Notes under the pieces: model-generated
Seen by the model: the letters and a program-made list of their open reading frames with translations, nothing else
Databases searched by the model: none
What the model was told of the DNA's origin: nothing
Program-made: the position numbers and the translations under genes
In this document: one piece after another, positions 9,849-17,760 of the stretch
Layout: the number at the start of each line of letters is the position of its first letter
Numbering within the stretch: the stretch's first letter is position 1
NCBI GenBank assembly: GCA_051891195.1
Contig: JBJFEZ010000029.1
Location: forward strand, 1 to 45,177
From: CAG-273 sp051891195
Lineage (GTDB): Bacteria; Bacillota; Clostridia; TANB77; CAG-508
Length of the DNA stretch: 45,177 nt
Direction: 5' to 3'

Positions 9849-10652
9849 ATGTTTAAAAAAATAATTTTAATTATAGCAATTATTGCAGTAATCTTGGGAA
9901 TTGGATTTGTTGGTTATGGATTTTATAAAAAAGCAACCACAAATATTCCAAATCCAGTTGCAACTATGGAAGTAGAAGACTATGGAACAATAAAAATAGA
10001 ACTATACCCAGACAAAGCACCTAATACAGTAGCTAATTTTATTAGATTAGCAAATCGTGGTTTTTATAATGGATTAACTTTTCACAGAACTATGCCAGAC
10101 TTTGTAATTCAAGGTGGAGACAAAGTTGGAGATGGTTCTGGTTCACCAAGTTTAAGCGATATTAAAGATGGTATAGAAACAGATGAACAATATAATATTC
10201 CGGGAGAATTTATTGCCAATGGTTATACTCAAAATACTTTAAAACATACTAAAGGTGTTATTTCAATGGCTAGAAAAGATTATAGCCAAATAAGTTCTTT
10301 AACTGAATATGGTTATAATTCTGCAGGTTCTCAATTTTTTATTATGACAGAAGATAGTACATCATTAGACGGGCTATATGCAGCATTTGGACAAGTAATT
10401 GAAGGGATGGATGTGGTAGAAAAAATTTCTAAAACAGAAGTATATTACAGAAGTTCCGAACTAAAAGAAGGGGAGGAAGCTCCAAAGGATAAAGAAGGAA
10501 ACACTATTGAATCAGATAAACCAAAAAAAGCACCAGTTATAAAAAGTATAACTGTAGAAACTTATGGAATAGACTATGGCATTCCAAAAACTGTAGAAGT
10601 ATTTGATTACAATGCTTGGTTAATGCAACAATATGGTGGATATCTTTACTAA
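9849..10652 (+). CDS. Membrane-anchored cyclophilin-type peptidyl-prolyl isomerase
   Basis: Catalyses cis-trans isomerisation of proline peptide bonds, probably outside the membrane. Residues 1-26 form a single hydrophobic anchor with a short basic start (MFKK) and no lipobox Cys. The cyclophilin domain follows, with FYNGLTFHRTMPDFVIQGGD (active-site Arg and Gln) and AAFGQVIEGMDVV, with a loop insertion typical of clostridial versions. The Tyr-rich C-terminus (QQYGGYLY) is unusual. ATG is preceded by AAAAGGAGA. It lies 22 bp after disA and probably forms one operon with radA-disA. Confidence 0.92.
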   Translation: MFKKIILIIAIIAVILGIGFVGYGFYKKATTNIPNPVATMEVEDYGTIKIELYPDKAPNTVANFIRLANRGFYNGLTFHRTMPDFVIQGGDKVGDGSGSPSLSDIKDGIETDEQYNIPGEFIANGYTQNTLKHTKGVISMARKDYSQISSLTEYGYNSAGSQFFIMTEDSTSLDGLYAAFGQVIEGMDVVEKISKTEVYYRSSELKEGEEAPKDKEGNTIESDKPKKAPVIKSITVETYGIDYGIPKTVEVFDYNAWLMQQYGGYLY

Positions 10653-10679
10653 TAACATATAAGATACCACAAATTACTA

Positions 10680-10708
10680 TTGAAAAAAACATAAAATTGT
10701 GTTATAAA
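10680..10708 (+). promoter_or_regulatory. Sigma-A-type promoter for the small membrane protein and cdaA
   Basis: TTGAAA (10680-10685), a 17-bp spacer and TATAAA (10703-10708) stand 34 bp before the 41-codon gene. They match housekeeping consensus well. Confidence 0.6.
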
Positions 10709-10741
10709 TTGAATATAAATGTGAATTTAGGAGGGATAAAA

Positions 10742-10867
10742 ATGGCTAAAAACACAAAACATAAAAAAGATATAGGAAAAATTGCAACAAAAATAATGGT
10801 AATTGCTTTAATAGTTATGATGCTATTATCAGTAGCTGCTACTTTAATTTACAGTTTAGTATTTTAA
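10742..10867 (+). CDS. 41-residue single-pass membrane protein
   Basis: Very short protein with a basic N-terminus (MAKNTKHKKDIGK) and one membrane helix (about 16-39). The start is chosen from a strong TAGGAGGG site 7 bp before the ATG; a longer reading frame from 10616 would overlap the cyclophilin gene and has no such site. It resembles the Prli42/DUF4044 class of tiny Firmicutes membrane proteins in size, charge pattern and its MLLS motif, but the match is by eye only. It is followed 23 bp later by cdaA. Confidence 0.75.
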   Translation: MAKNTKHKKDIGKIATKIMVIALIVMMLLSVAATLIYSLVF

Positions 10868-10890
10868 AATATAAACAAAAGAGGTAAAAT

Positions 10891-11739
10891 ATGTTTAATA
10901 ATTTAACAATAAATTTTACTGGGATTTGGAATACACTTACAAGTTATATAACAGAGCTTTCTACAAATCCATTTAAATTAATAACTTTAATTTTAGATTT
11001 AGTTATTGTTTTGTATCTTTTATATGCATTTATAGTACATTCAAGAAAAACAAGAGCGTGGCAATTACTAAAAGGTATAGTATTTATATTAATAATTACA
11101 GCAATTAGTCAAATATTACAACTAAAGATATTAAATTTTATTTTAACATCTTTTATGCCTTATGGTGTAATAGCTCTAATTGTAATTTTTCAACCAGAAT
11201 TACGTAGAATGCTGGAACAACTAGGAACTAATAAATTGACCAAATACTTTGGAATAGACAAAGACTTGGCAACAAAAACAAAAGAAGACATATACAAGAT
11301 AGTAATTGCAGCAACAGAATTAGCAAAAACAAAAACAGGTGGATTAATAGTTATAGAAAGAGATATCCAAATTTCAGATATAATAGATAATGGTGTAAGA
11401 ATAAATGCAGAAGTTTCGCCACAATTAATAGTAAATTTATTTACACCAAATACTCCATTACATGATGGAGCAGTAATAATATCAAAGAATCAAATAGTAG
11501 CAGCTGCTTGCATATTACCTTTGGCAGATGATAAAGATATTGCAAAGGAGATAGGAACAAGACATCGCGCTGGTATGGGCATTTCAAAAGAATCTGATGC
11601 AATAGCAATAATTATTTCCGAAGAAACTGGAAAAATATCAGTAGCAAAAGAAGGAAATTTAATAGCAGATGTAAAAGAAGAAGCACTAAAAAATATTTTA
11701 GTAAAAAATGTTATTACTAAAAGGTTTGGAAATGAATAA
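10891..11739 (+). CDS. cdaA: Membrane diadenylate cyclase CdaA
   Basis: Housekeeping c-di-AMP synthase that controls potassium, osmolyte and cell-wall homeostasis. Three N-terminal membrane helices (about 30-50, 60-75 and 85-101) are followed by the DAC domain with DGA (D192-A194) and GTRHR (G222-R226). The length of 282 residues is normal. In most Firmicutes cdaA is followed by cdaR and glmM; here it ends at a strong terminator and the next gene is truA, so the usual operon is broken. ATG follows GAGG. Confidence 0.96.
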   Translation: MFNNLTINFTGIWNTLTSYITELSTNPFKLITLILDLVIVLYLLYAFIVHSRKTRAWQLLKGIVFILIITAISQILQLKILNFILTSFMPYGVIALIVIFQPELRRMLEQLGTNKLTKYFGIDKDLATKTKEDIYKIVIAATELAKTKTGGLIVIERDIQISDIIDNGVRINAEVSPQLIVNLFTPNTPLHDGAVIISKNQIVAAACILPLADDKDIAKEIGTRHRAGMGISKESDAIAIIISEETGKISVAKEGNLIADVKEEALKNILVKNVITKRFGNE

Positions 11740-11747
11740 GAAAAGTT

Positions 11748-11784
11748 AAAGTTTCTTAAGCTCAAAATAGCTTAAGAAATTTTA
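11748..11784 (+). terminator. Rho-independent terminator after cdaA
   Basis: A perfect 11-bp stem, TTTCTTAAGCT (11752-11762) and AGCTTAAGAAA (11769-11779), has a CAAAAT loop and is extended by A-T pairs into a short T run. Confidence 0.8.
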
Positions 11785-11805
11785 GTATAAACAAGGAGCA
11801 ATTAT

Positions 11806-12546
11806 ATGAGAAACATTAAATTAACTATAGAATATGACGGAAAAGACTTTAATGGCTGGCAAAAACAGCCAAATCGTTTAAATATTCAAGGAGAAATTGA
11901 AAAAGCAATACAAGCAATTACCGGAGAAGAAGTAGAATTAATAGGTTCAGGAAGAACAGATGCAGGTGTACACGCTTTTGCACAAGTTGCCAATTTTAAA
12001 ATTAATTCTAATTTTCCTATAGAAAAAATGGCTACTGCCATAAATTCACAACTAAAACAAAGCATACGTATACAAAAAGCAGAAGAAGTAAGCGAGGATT
12101 TCCATAGCAGATATCATTGCCATAAAAAAACATATATGTACATTATTGATAACTCAGAACAAGGAACGGCAATTTACAGGAATTTAAGTTATCATATATC
12201 ACAACCATTAAATATAGAAAAAATGCAAAAAGCAGCAATATATATTGTAGGAGAACATGACTTTAGTTGCTTTAAATCAAGTGGTACCAGTAGTAAAAGT
12301 AGTGTAAGAACAATTTATGAAGCAAAGGTGTTAAAAGAGCAAGAAAGAGTAATAATAAAGCTTACAGGAAATGGATTTTTATATAATATGGTAAGAATTA
12401 TTGCAGGTACTTTAGTAGATGTAGGTCTTGAAAAAATACAACCAGAAGAACTTGAAAATATTATAAATTCAAAAAATAGACAAAAAGCAGGAAAAACGTT
12501 GCCACCACAGGGATTGTTTTTAGCAAGTGTAGAATATAAATATTAA
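11806..12546 (+). CDS. truA: tRNA pseudouridine(38-40) synthase TruA
   Basis: Isomerises U38-U40 in the anticodon arm of tRNAs. The catalytic motif GSGRTDAGVHA with Asp52 is intact, as are the N-terminal YDGKDFNGWQ motif and the C-terminal NMVRIIAGTLVDVG motif. The length of 246 residues is standard. ATG follows CAAGGAG. It stands between two hairpin terminators and so is probably its own transcription unit. TruA modifies the anticodon arm, and its loss is known to affect reading-frame maintenance, which gives it some relevance to the frame changes seen in this window. Confidence 0.97.
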   Translation: MRNIKLTIEYDGKDFNGWQKQPNRLNIQGEIEKAIQAITGEEVELIGSGRTDAGVHAFAQVANFKINSNFPIEKMATAINSQLKQSIRIQKAEEVSEDFHSRYHCHKKTYMYIIDNSEQGTAIYRNLSYHISQPLNIEKMQKAAIYIVGEHDFSCFKSSGTSSKSSVRTIYEAKVLKEQERVIIKLTGNGFLYNMVRIIAGTLVDVGLEKIQPEELENIINSKNRQKAGKTLPPQGLFLASVEYKY

Positions 12547-12583
12547 AAATAAACAGTTTCATATATTTTGGAACTGTTTATTT
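12547..12583 (+). terminator. Terminator after truA
   Basis: A 12-bp perfect stem pairs AAATAAACAGTT (12547-12558) with AACTGTTTATTT (12572-12583) immediately after the truA stop; the T run is short. Confidence 0.7.
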
Positions 12584-12632
12584 GTCAATTACATAAAATA
12601 TAACATAATAATATATAAAGGAGATTTTTAAT

Positions 12633-13034
12633 ATGAACATATTACTAATATTTTTTGCACTTCCTGTTGCAACTATTATTTTAGCTATTGTATTACAAAA
12701 AATTTTAGACAATCCTTTACTGGTAGCTGCTACATTTTTTGCTATATACTTAATTGTAACATTTGCTGTATTTGATGCAAGCTTTTTAGTATTTGCTATT
12801 ATATATACAATACTTGCATATATAACAGCTGTTTTAACAAGGCTTATTTGTAGGCTAATAAAAATGTTACACCATAATTGCACTTGTAGAATAACGGAAA
12901 GGCCACTTATTGTAAGTAATACAAATTTATCAAATGATAATACAAATTTGGTATCGGAAACAAATTCAACTAATAGCTCTAATGATAATGCATCAGCAAG
13001 ATCGTGTTGTAGTTGCAGATGTATGAGAAGATAA
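12633..13034 (+). CDS. DUF2651-like small membrane protein with Cys-rich tail
   Basis: A 133-residue protein with about three membrane helices in residues 2-75, resembling the DUF2651 (Bacillus YbeF-type) family, whose function is unknown. The signature I recognise is the alternating VAATFFAIYLIVTF and AIIYTILAYITAVLTR segments. The C-terminal half is hydrophilic, Asn/Ser-rich, and ends in a cysteine cluster (SCCSCRCMRR) that could bind metal or be modified. ATG is preceded by AAAGGAGA. It is an isolated unit between two terminators. Confidence 0.72.
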   Translation: MNILLIFFALPVATIILAIVLQKILDNPLLVAATFFAIYLIVTFAVFDASFLVFAIIYTILAYITAVLTRLICRLIKMLHHNCTCRITERPLIVSNTNLSNDNTNLVSETNSTNSSNDNASARSCCSCRCMRR

Positions 13035-13042
13035 TATTCTTC

Positions 13043-13070
13043 AAACTGCGCTAATTGGCGCAGTTTTTTT
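13043..13070 (+). terminator. Strong terminator before the Tad-like locus
   Basis: A 9-bp stem, AAACTGCGC (13043-13051) and GCGCAGTTT (13058-13066), with loop TAATTG is followed by Ts to 13070. Confidence 0.9.
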
Positions 13071-13086
13071 GTGCTTGACCCAAAAT

Positions 13087-13130
13087 ATTACAATTAGATT
13101 ACAAACAGATTAAATTTATATTACAAACGC
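13087..13130 (+). repeat. Four tandem 11-bp repeats upstream of the Tad-like promoter
   Basis: The units ATTACAATTAG (13087), ATTACAAACAG (13098), ATTAAATTTAT (13109, degenerate) and ATTACAAACGC (13120) follow each other without gaps. ATTACAA recurs at 11 and 22 bp, one and two helical turns, and ends 8 bp before the -35 box. This geometry suits a transcription activator bound on one DNA face. The protein that binds is unknown. Confidence 0.6.
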
Positions 13131-13138
13131 ATAATTTG

Positions 13139-13167
13139 TTGATTTTGAAAGAAATATGTTGTACAAT
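13139..13167 (+). promoter_or_regulatory. Promoter of the Tad-like operon
   Basis: TTGATT (13139-13144), a 17-bp spacer and TACAAT (13162-13167) lie 43 bp before the cpaB-like start. The imperfect -35 box next to the repeat array suggests an activated promoter. Confidence 0.55.
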
Positions 13168-13210
13168 TAATAAAGTAGTAGAATCTGATTATTATAAGGA
13201 GGAAAAAGCA

Positions 13211-14146
13211 ATGGCAAAGAATCCAATGCAAAGAAAAGCACAAAACTCATTCCTTTTAGGAATATTAGTAACATTATTAATTACAGGTCTTATTATAGGC
13301 TTTTTGGTTATACAATTAACGAAACTAACTAAAGAAAAGAAACAAGAAGAAGCTAACTTAAAAACTGTATATGTACTAACTCAAGATGTAAATTCAGGTG
13401 ATGTAGTAACAATAGATAAATTAAAGTCTCAAACAATAGAAGCATCTCTTGCACCATCAAATGCCTTGACTATAGCAGATTTAAGTAGTAAAACAGATGT
13501 AATAGATGAAACATCTGGCAATTTAATAAAAAAGTATGAGGTAGTTTCAAAAATAAACTTAACAAGAGGAACTATTGTTACACAAGACATGATATCTGTC
13601 CAAGGGGAAATTACGTCTGATATTAGAACAATGGAATATAATGTAATACAACTAACATCTCAAATACAAAGTGGAAAATATGTAGATGTTCGTTTAAGAC
13701 TAGCAAATGGAAAAGATTTAATAGTACTATCACACAAAAAAATAGAAATACCTACTGTTAATGAAGTAGATTCAGAAAATACTATAAGAATGAATCTAGA
13801 TGAAACAGAAATATTAACAATGAGCTGTGCTATTGTAGAAACATACAGAATGGACGGTGCTTTTCTATATGTAGCAGAATATATAGAACCAGGATTACAA
13901 CAAGCAGCAACAGCAACATATTTACCAAGCGATGAAATAATTAATTTAATAAATAGAGATCCTAACTGTGTATTAGAAGCTAAAAATGCAATTTTCCAAA
14001 GATACAATAATCAAAACTTAAAAACATCAGTTAGAAATTCAATTACTAACTCTTTATCAACAGAAGATATATCAGATAAAGTAACAGAAGAAGTACAAAA
14101 AATGCAAGAAGAAAGACAAAAATATCTAGAATCATTAGGATATTAA
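13211..14146 (+). CDS. cpaB: CpaB/RcpC-like SAF-domain pilus assembly protein
   Basis: First gene of the Tad-like locus. CpaB-family proteins sit on the outer face of the membrane and help assemble or retain Flp-type pili. A membrane anchor spans about residues 15-40, then a SAF domain (VYVLTQDVNSGDVVTIDKL) and a CpaB-type middle domain follow; the C-terminal 60 residues are charged and helical. The ATG at 13211 is chosen because AAGGAGG stands 8 bp upstream; an upstream in-frame start (13136) lies within the promoter. A 311-residue length is usual for the family. Confidence 0.82.
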   Translation: MAKNPMQRKAQNSFLLGILVTLLITGLIIGFLVIQLTKLTKEKKQEEANLKTVYVLTQDVNSGDVVTIDKLKSQTIEASLAPSNALTIADLSSKTDVIDETSGNLIKKYEVVSKINLTRGTIVTQDMISVQGEITSDIRTMEYNVIQLTSQIQSGKYVDVRLRLANGKDLIVLSHKKIEIPTVNEVDSENTIRMNLDETEILTMSCAIVETYRMDGAFLYVAEYIEPGLQQAATATYLPSDEIINLINRDPNCVLEAKNAIFQRYNNQNLKTSVRNSITNSLSTEDISDKVTEEVQKMQEERQKYLESLGY

Positions 14147-14164
14147 AAAAGAAAGGAATTTGTT

Positions 14165-14866
14165 ATGAAAATAGTAGGCTTTATAGGAGCGTATGATAAA
14201 ACAGATTTAATAATATACATTTCAAAAATCTTAACTACTATGGAAAAAAAAGTACTAGTAATAGATACTACAGTTATGCAAAAAGCAAAATATATAATCC
14301 CTACTATATTTCCAGCAAAATCTTATGTTACAGAATTTGAAGATATTGATGTAGCTGTTGGACTCTATAGCTATAATGCAATAAAAAAATATTTTGGAAT
14401 TCCTGAACAAGAAAGTCTAAAATATGATTACATATTAATTGATGCAGACTCTGTAGAAGCAATAGAAAGTTTTGATATAAAAAATGCAAATAAAAATTAC
14501 TTTGTAACTGGTTTTGATGCATATTCTATAAAAAAAGGATTAGAAATATTAAAAGATTTGCCAGAACCAATTAAGTTAAAGAAAATATTATTTTCAAAAG
14601 ACATTACTAAAGAAGAAGACGATTATTTAAATTACCTATCTCTTGGAAGCAAAGCTATTTGGGATGAAGAACAGGTATATTTTCCTATTGAATTAGGAGA
14701 CCAAACATTTATTATTGAAAATCAAATGGCATCAAAACTTAAATTTAAAAAATTTACAGAATTATATAGAGAAAGCTTAATTTACATTGTAGAAGAATTA
14801 TTAGATGACAAAAAAGAAGAAGCTCTAGTAAGAAAAACTTATAAACAATTAGAAAAAGGAGTATAA
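14165..14866 (+). CDS. Degenerate ParA/MinD-fold protein (TadZ/CpaE-like), first copy
   Basis: A 233-residue protein with the strand-helix pattern of a MinD/ParA NTPase (KIVGFIGAYDKTDL at the P-loop position, then VLVIDTT). The deviant Walker A KGGxGKT is not conserved, so ATP binding or hydrolysis is doubtful. A Walker B-like YDYILIDADS remains. Tad loci commonly encode TadZ/CpaE of this fold, which places the machine at a cell pole. A second copy starts 4 bp after its stop, suggesting a heterodimer. The role comes from context; the fold is moderately supported. Confidence 0.65.
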   Translation: MKIVGFIGAYDKTDLIIYISKILTTMEKKVLVIDTTVMQKAKYIIPTIFPAKSYVTEFEDIDVAVGLYSYNAIKKYFGIPEQESLKYDYILIDADSVEAIESFDIKNANKNYFVTGFDAYSIKKGLEILKDLPEPIKLKKILFSKDITKEEDDYLNYLSLGSKAIWDEEQVYFPIELGDQTFIIENQMASKLKFKKFTELYRESLIYIVEELLDDKKEEALVRKTYKQLEKGV

Positions 14867-14870
14867 GTTA

Positions 14871-15719
14871 ATGGCAATTATAACTTTTTGTAGCAATGAA
14901 ACAAAGGAAACCGGGCAAACATTATCTTTAGCTGCTATTGCATCTTATATGGCAATACAACATAACTACAAAACATTAATTATGTCTACTAATTTCAACG
15001 ATTTAAGTTTAGAAAATTGCTTTTGGGAATATGAAAAAATTAGAAATGTTGGAGCAATAAGAACTGATAAAAATCAGAACGTAGGAATAGAATCAGGAGT
15101 AGAAGGTCTTATACAAGCTATAAACAGCAATAGAACAAGCCCAGAAATAGTAAAAAATTATTCTAGAATTATATTAAAAGATAGATTAGACTTTTTACTA
15201 TCACCAGAGACAAAATCATATAAAGAGTATTCAACAAATATAGCACCTTATTATGAAAATATTATACAGGTAGCAAATAAATATTATGATTTAATATTTG
15301 TAGATTTAAGTAAAAAAATGCCACCTAACAAAGCAGCAGAAATTATGCAATTATCAGATATTGTAGTAATGAATGTAACGCAAAGATTAAAAACAATAAA
15401 TGACTTTGCACAATTGCGTGACAACAATGAATTTTATCAAAGAAGAAATATAATATTATTAGTAGGAAGATATGATAAATTTTCTAAATATAACAACAAA
15501 AATATTACCAGGTATTTAAAAGAAAAAGAGACTATATCAATAATTCCTTATAATACTTTATTTTTTGAATCTTGCAGTGAAGGAACAATTATAGACTTTA
15601 TGTTAAAAATAAAAAATATTACAGATGATAGTGACAAAAATGTAAACTTTATTAATGAGGTAAAAGAAGTTAATGAAAAAATTCTTTTTAAGCTAAAAGA
15701 ACTACAAATGAAGATATAG
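14871..15719 (+). CDS. MinD/ParA-fold protein (TadZ/CpaE-like), second copy
   Basis: A 282-residue MinD-like protein. The N-terminal ITFCSNETKETGQTLSLA keeps only part of the P-loop pattern (ETGQT in place of GxGKT). A Walker B-like YDLIFVDLSKK and a later DIVVMNVTQ strand follow the superfamily layout. It starts 4 bp after the previous gene, so the two are translationally coupled. In type IVc systems one such protein normally sits next to the CpaF ATPase, which here follows 24 bp downstream. Whether either copy still uses nucleotide is uncertain. Confidence 0.68.
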   Translation: MAIITFCSNETKETGQTLSLAAIASYMAIQHNYKTLIMSTNFNDLSLENCFWEYEKIRNVGAIRTDKNQNVGIESGVEGLIQAINSNRTSPEIVKNYSRIILKDRLDFLLSPETKSYKEYSTNIAPYYENIIQVANKYYDLIFVDLSKKMPPNKAAEIMQLSDIVVMNVTQRLKTINDFAQLRDNNEFYQRRNIILLVGRYDKFSKYNNKNITRYLKEKETISIIPYNTLFFESCSEGTIIDFMLKIKNITDDSDKNVNFINEVKEVNEKILFKLKELQMKI

Positions 15720-15743
15720 TTAAAAGGAAGGAGAATAAAAAAA

Positions 15744-17721
15744 ATGCTTAATATACTTTTGACAATAATTGTATTTTTAGCTGCCGCTTTTTTTATTATC
15801 CAATTTATTAAAAAAAGAAATGCAGAGCAAGCAGAATCAGACATTGAAGTTGATGATAAAACATATACTCTAGAAAAAATGACTGAGTTTGTCAAAAAAA
15901 GATTAGATGAAATAACTAAAATCAACTTATATGATATAGGACTTTCAGAAGAAGAACTAAAGAGAAGAAAACAAAAAAAGTATGAACTAAAAAAAGCGCT
16001 AAAAGGTTGTACATATGGTGATGTTAATGATAAAAAATATATTAAAGAACTAATATATGACTTATTATACCGTGAATATCAAGTGGACGAAACTAAAATA
16101 TCACAAGCTATTCCATTTGACATTCCATCACTTTTAACTGCACAAGATAAATTTGACATTATATTATATATGTATAAAAATGAATTTGAATACGAAGCTT
16201 TGTCAGAAATTATAAAAAAATATAATTTGGATGAACTTAAATATATATCAGGTGAAACCAAACCTTGCTATGTTATTACAGCAGAAGAAATTGACAGAAT
16301 TTATGAAAAAGAAAATTTTGTATTAGGTTTTACAGACAAATTAAAAATAGTAGTACAAAGAATTTATCAACATTATAAAGGCTATAGTGCTATAGATGAA
16401 ATAAGAGATATGAACATAGATGGTATTTCTGGTGGCGTATCAGGACTTCCAGAATCTTTCTTAAGTCAAGTAGCTCAAACAGATGCAGACTACTTAGGAC
16501 AAATTGTAGAACATAAAGTTCCACGTGCTTGTGACAGCATTTGGATAATGTTCCGTGGTAAATCTATTCGTTTAGCATTCTTATCTTTTGGAACAGAAGC
16601 AGAGCTAAAAAGAGTTTGCCAAAATATTTACAAATACAATAATCCAGGACAATTATCAGACACTAATGGATATAAAATTAATGAAATGAAAGATGGCTCT
16701 CGTGTTGTTGTTGTTAGACCAAGTATGTCAGAAACCTGGGCATTTTTCGTAAGAAAATTTGACGTAAAACGTGCTACTCTAGAACAAATTATACGTTTTC
16801 CAGGAAAAGATGAAGCTATTGAATTACTAAAATATTTAGTAAAAGGTGCTAGAATTATATCACTAACAGGTGAACAAGGATGCCGGAAAAACAACAATGC
16901 TTATGGCTATGATTGAAAACATATATGAAACAATGAACCTTCGTATTACAGAAACCGCATTTGAGCTTCACTTAAGAAAAATTTATCCAACAAGAAACAT
17001 ATTATCAATGAGAGAAACAGAAACAGTTTCTGGACAAGAATGTTTGGACGTTCAAAAGAAAACCGATGGTTCTGTTAACATTATAGGTGAGGTCGCTACA
17101 GACCCTGTTGCATCTTGGATGATTCAATCAGCACAAGTTGCATCTAAATTTACATTATTCACGCACCACGCTAAAACTTTTCCAGACCTAGTAACAGCTT
17201 TACGTAACTCTATGTTAAGAGCAGGTGTATTTAAAGATGAAAAAACAGCAGAAGAACAAGTTGTACAAGTTTTAAACTTTGATATACATTTAGTAAAAGA
17301 CTTTAGAGGAAGAAGATATATAGAGAGAATAACAGAATGTATTCCTGTGGAAGAAAAAAATGAATACAGTTATGCATATAGAAAAGAAAAAACATTAGAA
17401 GGTAAATTAGACAAATTTATGGACAATGCAACAGTATTTTTTACCAAAACTACAAATAGAGAACTATACCAATACAGAAATATATTAGAATATCAAGATG
17501 GAAGATATGTACTTACAAATCCAATATCAGAAACAAACATTAAAGAAATGAGAAACAATATGGATGAAAGTGATGTTGAAGATTTTGATGATTTCTTAGA
17601 AAGAAATTGGGGAATAAAAACACCAAAAGAAAACTACGGAGAAGAAGAGGAAAACTTAGAAGTTATGGCTCAATCTGTAGAAACTAAAAAAAGAGGAAGA
17701 AAACCAAAAAATAAAATTTAA
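15744..17721 (+). CDS. cpaF: CpaF/TadA-type pilus assembly ATPase, read through a +1 shift at CGG
   Basis: Motor ATPase of the secretion ATPase superfamily that powers pilin polymerisation. The first frame (15744-16916) carries an N-terminal membrane helix (2-22), the N-terminal domain and ISLTGEQG, then falls into CRKNNNAYGYD and a stop. The +1 frame continues from the same point to 17721 with KTTMLMAMIEN, NIIGEVATDPVA and FTHHAKTFPDL (VirB11/CpaF Walker B and His boxes). Skipping the C of the in-frame CGG codon 381 rebuilds Walker A as GEQGCGKTT and gives a 658-residue protein. The N-terminal membrane helix is unusual for CpaF. Either recoding or a one-base sequence error explains the break; loss of function seems unlikely because both halves are well conserved. 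Confidence 0.85.
16884..16887 (+). other. Candidate +1 recoding site (CGGA) inside Walker A of cpaF
   Basis: Zero-frame codons are GGA TGC CGG AAA AAC. Dropping one C gives GGA TGC GGA AAA ACA ACA (G-C-G-K-T-T). The residue encoded at the shift must be the invariant Walker A glycine, so CGGA would have to be read as Gly. Without the shift, translation stops at TGA ten codons later. Confidence 0.65.
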
Positions 17722-17760
17722 ATAGTACAAATAGAGTAAGAGAAGAGGTGAGTTAAAAAT

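Noticed and set aside
13136..13210. Longer N-terminus for the CpaB-like protein
   Set aside because: It overlaps the -35/-10 promoter elements; a strong AAGGAGG precedes the ATG at 13211.
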